Source of the DNA: Candidatus Altarchaeales archaeon
GTDB taxonomy: Archaea; Altiarchaeota; Altiarchaeia; IMC4; SCGC-AAA252-I15
Assembly: GCA_016867655.1 (NCBI GenBank)
Contig: VGJA01000026.1
Span: forward strand, 1-9,827
Direction of reading: 5' to 3'
DNA: 9,827 nt
In this document: positions 6,113-9,827 of the stretch, one piece after another
Numbering within the stretch: position 1 is the stretch's first letter
How the letters are laid out: each line of letters starts with the position of its first letter
The notes under the pieces: generated by a model
Database searches by the model: none
The model's input: the letters and a program-made list of their open reading frames with translations, nothing else
Told to the model about the DNA's origin: nothing
Position numbers and translations under genes: made by a program

Positions 6113-6138
6113 GATAACCTTTGATTTGAAAGGTTATC
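6113..6138 (-). promoter_or_regulatory. Perfect stem-loop in the S-layer mRNA leader
   Basis: GATAACCTTT (6113-6122) and AAAGGTTATC (6129-6138) form a perfect 10-bp stem with a six-base loop. On the minus strand it ends 16 bases upstream of the GGAGG ribosome site, so it lies in the 5' leader. A smaller hairpin, AATGC-GTA-GCATT (6153-6165), lies just upstream of it. Roles could be mRNA stabilisation, control of ribosome access, or a protein-binding site. Confidence 0.7.
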
Positions 6139-6205
6139 TTGTTTTTGGGTTTAATGCGTAGCATTAGCTAGGCATTTATCCCGAGCTATATATTACGTGG
6201 GGCTT

Positions 6206-6214
6206 TATTTATAT
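6206..6214 (-). promoter_or_regulatory. Proximal TATA box of the S-layer gene
   Basis: The minus strand reads CAAAAGATATAAATAAAG, with ATATAAATA at 6214-6206 preceded by an A-rich stretch resembling a BRE. Transcription would start near 6185, giving a leader of about 100 bases that contains both hairpins and the ribosome site. Confidence 0.6.
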
Positions 6215-6250
6215 CTTTTGGTGAACATTTCGATATGTAGAGCCAATATT

Positions 6251-6260
6251 GTATATAAAA
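6251..6260 (-). promoter_or_regulatory. Distal TATA-like element upstream of the S-layer gene
   Basis: The minus strand reads TTTTATATAC here, about 45 bases before the proximal TATA box. It could provide a second start near 6230. Tandem promoters are reasonable for a surface-layer gene, but use is not shown. Confidence 0.4.
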
Positions 6261-6265
6261 CGTCC

Positions 6266-6281
6266 AAAAATGGCGATTTTT
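6266..6281 (-). terminator. Candidate weak terminator of the membrane regulator
   Basis: AAAAAT (6266-6271) and ATTTTT (6276-6281) pair around GGCG, about 28 bases past the stop at 6309. On the minus strand the stem ends in a T run. It overlaps the promoter region of the S-layer gene, so readthrough is possible. Confidence 0.35.
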
Positions 6282-6308
6282 CATTTTAAAGGTTCGTGAC
6301 AACTTATT

Positions 6309-7346
6309 TTAGTCTAAAATCCACTTTTTAAGCCTTATCCAATTTACGCGACCTTCACGGCGGCATTCTACTATATTCCGCCTTTCCAGTCTCTTTAATA
6401 TTTCAGAAAGGGATGATTTAGGTATCCTAGTGGTCTTATATATGAAAGCCTGGGTAACATCCTCAGGACCCCGCTCACGAATAAAAGAAACAATATTCTT
6501 CTCCTCATCATCCAAAACATTAAAAACAGTTGACTTAATAGTAGGAGTGTTTGACGCGGTTTTGAATTCAAACTCTATGCCTCCAACACTGCCAGCCTTC
6601 TTGGCATCTCCACCCTCCACATTCGATTCAACAGTAGAAACCTCTTCCTTTTCCATCTCCAGCCTTCCAACAACCTTGGAAGAAGCCCTTTTCTTTAGAA
6701 GATAGTAGACTAAAACAATCAAAACCAGAAGCGCAATCAAGGTAAGTATTGAAACAAACAGCATAGTCATGTCCCTTTCCACTTCCACAGGAGGGATTAC
6801 TGGACCACCAGCATATTCATAATCACAGGTGAAGTTGAACGACTCTTCCTGCGGATAAAGCCAAAGCGAATCGCGGTCGACGCTGAAGAGCACGTCTCTC
6901 GGCTTTAGGGAGATTATTGTGGAATTCTTTGGGAAGTATATCTTTATTATAGTCTTCCTGGAAGTTGTCTTTGTCGCAAACGAAATAGACCATATGCTGC
7001 CGTTTTTGGAGGTCAGATGCTGGGTTTCATATTCCATTAAAACATTCCTCATGCGAACCTCCAGAGGCAAATCTTCAAGATTCAAGTCGATTGCCATGCC
7101 TCCGTTTGCTATCCTGCTGTCATAGGGAACGCTAACGCCTGCTGAATGGACTTTCATGTTGCCGTATGTCGGCACAATAAAGCTGGCTGTCTTCTCGCTT
7201 CCCGAAATTGTGAAGTCCTCGCTAACGTAAACCAAGCCTGACCCGCTTATGTTCAGCTTTATTTCGCCTATTATCTGGGCGCCTGCCTGGCTGACCTGTG
7301 TTAATACTGTAAAAACGACCAGCAGGATTAGGAATCTTGGGTTCAT
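6309..7346 (-). CDS. Membrane-anchored winged-helix regulator
   Basis: This 345-aa protein has a signal peptide (MNPRFLILLVVFTVLTQVSQAGA, 1-23), an outside domain of about 165 residues rich in beta strands, one membrane helix (about 194-217, MTMLFVSILTLIALLVLIVLVYYLL) followed by KKR, and a cytoplasmic part. The last ~70 residues are a winged helix: LDDEEKNIVSFIRERG, then a recognition region IPKSSLSEILKRLERRNIVE and a basic end EGRVNWIRLKKWIL. Archaeal membrane-bound helix-turn-helix proteins have this shape and are thought to pass surface signals straight to DNA. I chose ATG 7346 because it starts the signal peptide and has TTTTTTAAA about 28 bases upstream (leaderless); an in-frame ORF extends to 7427 but would overlap the upstream gene. 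Its gene directly precedes the S-layer gene on the same strand, so control of the envelope is the natural guess. Target and signal are unknown. Confidence 0.75.
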   Translation of the reverse strand: MNPRFLILLVVFTVLTQVSQAGAQIIGEIKLNISGSGLVYVSEDFTISGSEKTASFIVPTYGNMKVHSAGVSVPYDSRIANGGMAIDLNLEDLPLEVRMRNVLMEYETQHLTSKNGSIWSISFATKTTSRKTIIKIYFPKNSTIISLKPRDVLFSVDRDSLWLYPQEESFNFTCDYEYAGGPVIPPVEVERDMTMLFVSILTLIALLVLIVLVYYLLKKRASSKVVGRLEMEKEEVSTVESNVEGGDAKKAGSVGGIEFEFKTASNTPTIKSTVFNVLDDEEKNIVSFIRERGPEDVTQAFIYKTTRIPKSSLSEILKRLERRNIVECRREGRVNWIRLKKWILD

Positions 7347-7370
7347 TTCAAAGATATTTGGTTTAACTGG

Positions 7371-7379
7371 TTTAAAAAA
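7371..7379 (-). promoter_or_regulatory. TATA-like element of the membrane regulator
   Basis: The minus strand reads TTTTTTAAA, centred about 28 bases before ATG 7346. It lies in the 37-base gap after the upstream gene and supports the shorter start with a leaderless mRNA. Confidence 0.5.
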
Positions 7380-7383
7380 CCGC

Positions 7384-7875
7384 TCATTTCTTCTTGGATT
7401 CGCCAAGCATTTTTTGGTATAAGGCAACTCTTTCTTCGTCTTTTAGCATTGAAAAGATGTTGGCGAAATATGTGGCTACGAAATTGCTTATGTCTCCGAC
7501 GATGGCGTGCATTTCATCGGATTTTAAAGTAATTTCTTCTGGGCTTAGGATTTCTATTGCGCTTGGGCCGTAACGCATCACGACGTTCAGGAATGCGTGG
7601 AAGTCTCTTGCAACAGACTTGATTTCTATGACGCCGGAGTAGTATTCCTGGCCTTCTTCTTTCACCAGGTCGAACATTTTTACTTCCAGGACATGGAAGT
7701 CTGGCTCATGGACCATACGGTCTAAGACCGTGTTTTCCAAGGCTTTTTTGGCCGCCTTCAGGTCGTTTCCCTGCACCTCAAGGTAGATTCTGGATAGTAT
7801 GCCGCCTTCCCTAAGTTTTTCATCTAAATCCAGGTCTTCGTTGAAGGTCTTTTCCAGTATTGGTTTGTCCGCCAT
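7384..7875 (-). CDS. Unrecognised 163-aa alpha/beta protein
   Basis: I chose ATG 7875 (MADKPILEKTF), because the shared TATA element TTAATTAA is centred about 28 bases upstream of it. The in-frame ATG at 7893 is only about 10 bases from that element, too close to be on a transcript. The protein has a strand (GGILSRIYLEVQG), a helix (DLKAAKKALENTVLDRMV), strands HVLEVKMFDLVKEE and YYSGVIEIKSVA, then DFHAFLNVVMRYGPSAIEILSPEEITLKSDEM and a long C-terminal helical part. The alternation of strands and helices suggests an ACT- or ferredoxin-like fold, and RYGPSAIEILSPEEI is the most distinctive block. No membrane segment or signal peptide is seen. It diverges from a winged-helix gene and is followed after 37 bases by the membrane regulator. 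I do not recognise the family. Confidence 0.8.
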   Translation of the reverse strand: MADKPILEKTFNEDLDLDEKLREGGILSRIYLEVQGNDLKAAKKALENTVLDRMVHEPDFHVLEVKMFDLVKEEGQEYYSGVIEIKSVARDFHAFLNVVMRYGPSAIEILSPEEITLKSDEMHAIVGDISNFVATYFANIFSMLKDEERVALYQKMLGESKKK

Positions 7876-7898
7876 TTTTTGGGATATTAACATTGAAG

Positions 7899-7912
7899 TT
7901 TAATTAATAAAA
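7899..7912. promoter_or_regulatory. Shared bidirectional TATA element
   Basis: TTTAATTAATAAAA contains the palindrome TTAATTAA (7900-7907). Its centre is about 28 bases from ATG 7875 on the minus strand and about 30 from ATG 7934 on the plus strand. That is right for transcription starting at or next to both ATGs. One TATA box may therefore serve both directions. GGTGGG at 7923-7928 lies just before the plus-strand ATG and would be at the very 5' end of that mRNA. Confidence 0.6.
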
Positions 7913-7933
7913 GCGCGTCTAAGGTGGGTTAGA

Positions 7934-8380
7934 ATGAAGCTGTTGTTTGATATTGGCTTGAGGAGGTTTGACGAATCTAGTCTGGATGAAGAAGATGCCA
8001 GAAGGCTTTTGGAATTGTTTTTAGAGTCTCTTGGGGTTACTTCGGATGTTGCCAGGGATTTGTTTGAGGTTTTGCTTGTCTCCAGGGCGGGGGATACTGC
8101 TTTGACTGCCAGGCAGATTAGGGACTCGATAATAGGCCTTCGGAAAGCCAGGAAGGTTGAGGATGCTGAAAAAGGACTTACAGCCAGGAACATTCAGATT
8201 TGGCTTAAGTATTTCAAGGGCATTAGGCTGGTGGACAAGCTTGGCGATAGGTATCATTTCAAGGGCAACAAGAGGCCGAGCAGGGTTTTTGCAGAGGACA
8301 CGAAGCCGGTTGTTGAGGAGTCTGTCAAGTATGTGGAGAGGGTTTTGAAGAAGGTTGAGGAAGCGTATAGGATTAAGTAA
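7934..8380 (+). CDS. Winged-helix-like protein, 148 aa
   Basis: The protein starts MKLLFDIGLRRFDESSLDEEDARRLLELF, has a helical middle and a segment that fits a winged helix: LTARQIRDSIIGL (58-69), then LTARNIQIWLKYFKGIRLVDKLGDRYHFKG (82-111), where the last part reads as helix then beta wing. It ends in a charged helix (VEESVKYVERVLKKVEEAYRIK). Two similar LTAR-helix units (TALTARQIR and GLTARNIQ) are visible. A DNA- or RNA-binding adaptor is the likely role, by fold only. Its stop is one base from the ATG of the thiolase-like gene, so the two are translated together and probably work in one process. The mRNA may be leaderless or carry only GGTGGG as leader. I cannot name the family. Confidence 0.72.
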   Translation: MKLLFDIGLRRFDESSLDEEDARRLLELFLESLGVTSDVARDLFEVLLVSRAGDTALTARQIRDSIIGLRKARKVEDAEKGLTARNIQIWLKYFKGIRLVDKLGDRYHFKGNKRPSRVFAEDTKPVVEESVKYVERVLKKVEEAYRIK

Positions 8381-8381
8381 A

Positions 8382-9068
8382 ATGGATTGTTCTCGCTGCG
8401 GCAGGAACGCAATCTTGGAATTGAAGTATTTCAAAGAGCGTTTGTGCGCCCGCTGCTTCACGGATTTGTTTGAAAGGAGGGTTAAGAAGGTTATCAGGGC
8501 TGGCAGACTGCTTGGTAAGAGTGATGTGATTGTGGTTGGTCTTTCAGGCTGCAGGGATTCTGCGGTTTTGCTTCACATTTTCAAGAAAATTTTCTTTAAA
8601 GCCCCTAAGTCCAGGCTGGTTGCGGTGACTTTGGATGACAATCTTGCTGGCAGGGTTGCTTTCACAAAGGATTACTGCAGGAAATTTGGCGTTGAACACC
8701 ACGTCTATAAGGCTGGAAGGGACTTGTGGAAGACTTTAGGGGAGAAAGCTAGGGTGCTTAAGGCAGATAAAATCGCGTTGGGAGTTAATCTGGATGATGA
8801 AGTGGAAAACGCCCTTTTTAGTATATTCAGCGGAGAGAAACCAGAAGACAGCAAGCCTAAAGTCATAAAGCCATTGAGAGAGTGCTTGGGTGAAGAGATA
8901 GGAAAGTATGCCAAGCTGAACAAGATAAATTTCATTAAAGCAGGAAAGAAAAAAAGTGAATTCAGGAAGAGTATTGCAGGCATGCTGGATGAAATAGAGT
9001 TAAAGCAGCCTGGATGCAAATTCAAGCTGCTGAAAAGCGTTGACAAATATATAGAAGCGTTAGACTAG
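8382..9068 (+). CDS. Divergent TtuA/Ncs6-like PP-loop protein, shortened
   Basis: Family members add sulfur to the 2-position of tRNA uridines after adenylating it with a PP-loop. This 228-aa protein keeps the N-terminal zinc ribbon (C3, C6, C22, C25), the linker FERRVKKVIRAGRL typical of the family, the PP-loop position (SGCRDS, 55-60; usually SGGKDS), NLDDE (136-140; usually HNLDDE) and KPLRE (163-167). It lacks the internal CxxC (near 115-125) that binds the iron-sulfur cluster, the ECPY block and the whole C-terminal zinc finger, so it is about 80 residues shorter than usual. Two PP-loop positions are changed (G57 to Cys, K58 to Arg). It may bind nucleotide or tRNA without thiolating, or use a different chemistry. 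ATG 8382 is one base after the preceding winged-helix gene; a TTG at 8355 is possible but would overlap that gene and add residues before the zinc ribbon. The 3' end overlaps the convergent helicase gene by nine bases. Confidence 0.75.
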   Translation: MDCSRCGRNAILELKYFKERLCARCFTDLFERRVKKVIRAGRLLGKSDVIVVGLSGCRDSAVLLHIFKKIFFKAPKSRLVAVTLDDNLAGRVAFTKDYCRKFGVEHHVYKAGRDLWKTLGEKARVLKADKIALGVNLDDEVENALFSIFSGEKPEDSKPKVIKPLRECLGEEIGKYAKLNKINFIKAGKKKSEFRKSIAGMLDEIELKQPGCKFKLLKSVDKYIEALD

Positions 9069-9827
9069 TTCTTCCAAAACTTTTTCAGCGGTCTTTTCTC
9101 CGATGAGGCTTTTAAGCTTTTCCAAACCAGCTTCCTTCAAGTCTTTGGGAGTTTTTACTCCTGAACTATAGAGTTTTCTCGCTCTGACGCGTCCTATGTT
9201 CCTTATTCCAACTAGAGGTATCAGTTCTTCTTTTATGCCGTGTTTAACTCTCAAGTTTATTTTGTCTAGGAGAAGGCTGGTTTTCTTCAATTTGATTAGT
9301 CTTGCGATTTCAGTGCCTGCGTAAGCCAGCCATTCCAGGTTCTGCAGTTTTTGGTTTAGTATTCCAGGAGGGATGTCATAGTTCTCTAAGATGTCCTGCT
9401 CGTTTTTTTCGTTAATCCAGTCTTCAAACATTCTCGCTGTCTTAAAGCGGTTTAGAAACTCGAAGTCCAAGTCAAAGCCGTCCAAGTCTCTCAAAAGACT
9501 GGAGCTTATTTCATAGGCTTCGCCCCAGATGGCCGACTCGTGCTCTCTTTTAACGCGCAGGTGAGGCCGCATTTCAGCCGCATCACAGAGGACTTCCATC
9601 AAGGCCAGTGTTTTTGTTTTGCCCTCCCTTTCGGCTTTGGAGAAGTATTCTATGTAAGTTCTCGCTGTCAGCGGGTCGATGTAGAGCTCTGAAACCCGCC
9701 TTCCCAGGGGAGTCGCCAGGAGGAATCTGTCTTTTTTCTCAATGAACTTCCATTCATCAAGTTCTTTCACAATTTCTTCCAACTGTCTTTCAAACTCTTT
9801 TTCAACTCCGTATTGGAATCCGTAGAA
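9060..9827 (-). CDS. hel308: Hel308-type DNA helicase, C-terminal part
   Basis: Only the last 255 codons are in the window; the gene continues beyond the right edge (reading into it as FYGFQYGVEKEFERQ). A winged-helix part comes first (to about residue 50, ending TPLGRRVSELYIDPLTA). The helical ratchet domain follows (about 51-200), with the family block KTARMFEDWINEKNEQDILENYDIPPGIL and EWLAYAGTEIARLI. The end is a helix-hairpin-helix domain with LIPLVGIRNIGRVRARKLY (203-220), the RAR motif known in Hel308 to grip the ssDNA tail and restrain activity. Hel308 moves 3' to 5' on ssDNA and acts at stalled replication forks. The ATPase motifs lie off the window, so activity cannot be judged here. 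A TTG codon at 9782 is internal, not a start. Confidence 0.9.
   Translation of the reverse strand, partial: FYGFQYGVEKEFERQLEEIVKELDEWKFIEKKDRFLLATPLGRRVSELYIDPLTARTYIEYFSKAEREGKTKTLALMEVLCDAAEMRPHLRVKREHESAIWGEAYEISSSLLRDLDGFDLDFEFLNRFKTARMFEDWINEKNEQDILENYDIPPGILNQKLQNLEWLAYAGTEIARLIKLKKTSLLLDKINLRVKHGIKEELIPLVGIRNIGRVRARKLYSSGVKTPKDLKEAGLEKLKSLIGEKTAEKVLEELV

Noticed and set aside
9060..9782. TTG at 9782 as the start of a 240-aa protein
   Set aside because: The frame stays open to the window edge and the extra residues (FYGFQYG) match Hel308, so this is an internal part of a longer gene.
1..9827. tRNA, rRNA, CRISPR array or insertion sequence
   Set aside because: No cloverleaf, no regularly spaced repeats, no transposase motifs and no terminal inverted repeats were seen on either strand.

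Overview
The window reads as archaeal chromosome. The evidence is a deoxyhypusine synthase gene, the C-terminal third of a Hel308-type repair helicase with its RAR motif, an S-layer protein of the methanococcal type (conserved N- and C-terminal domains), a membrane-anchored winged-helix regulator of a kind common in archaea, and TATA boxes placed about 28 bases before several ATGs, as expected for leaderless archaeal mRNAs. The lineage cannot be fixed from sequence alone. The S-layer type and the compact, divergent proteins would fit a DPANN archaeon or a euryarchaeon related to methanogens; this is inference. No tRNA, rRNA, CRISPR array or insertion sequence was seen.

Region 1-2337 looks accessory. 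On the minus strand lies a run of small unrecognised genes (92, 48 and 36 codons, the last with a membrane segment). They diverge from a plus-strand TrmB-like regulator gene (793-1752), and the shared promoter holds a 24-bp near-perfect palindrome (731-754) that overlaps the core promoter. Downstream is a two-gene type II toxin-antitoxin module: a ribbon-helix-helix antitoxin and a RelE/ParE-like toxin whose genes overlap by ATGA. A separate inverted repeat spans its TATA box. The plus-strand genes here prefer A- and C-ending codons, unlike the G/T-ending codons of the housekeeping genes further right.

Region 2363-7346 is a minus-strand block. In transcription order it carries a membrane-anchored winged-helix protein (7346-6309), the S-layer protein gene (6084-3394) with two possible TATA boxes, a structured leader of about 100 bases and a strong Shine-Dalgarno, then a GC-rich terminator hairpin with a T-rich tail, then dys (3310-2363). 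The membrane regulator next to the S-layer gene suggests control of the cell envelope.

Region 7384-9827 holds an unrecognised 163-aa gene (minus) diverging from a winged-helix gene (plus) around a shared palindromic TATA element, TTAATTAA, almost equidistant from both ATGs. The winged-helix gene is followed after one base by a divergent, shortened relative of the TtuA/Ncs6 tRNA 2-thiolation family. That protein has an altered PP-loop and lacks the catalytic Cys and C-terminal zinc motifs. Its 3' end overlaps the 3' end of the convergent Hel308 gene by 9 bases; Hel308 runs off the right edge.

The observations most worth pursuing are the degenerate thiolase paired with a winged-helix protein, the palindrome-controlled small-gene cluster at the left edge, and the stem-loop leader of the S-layer mRNA together with its membrane-bound regulator neighbour.
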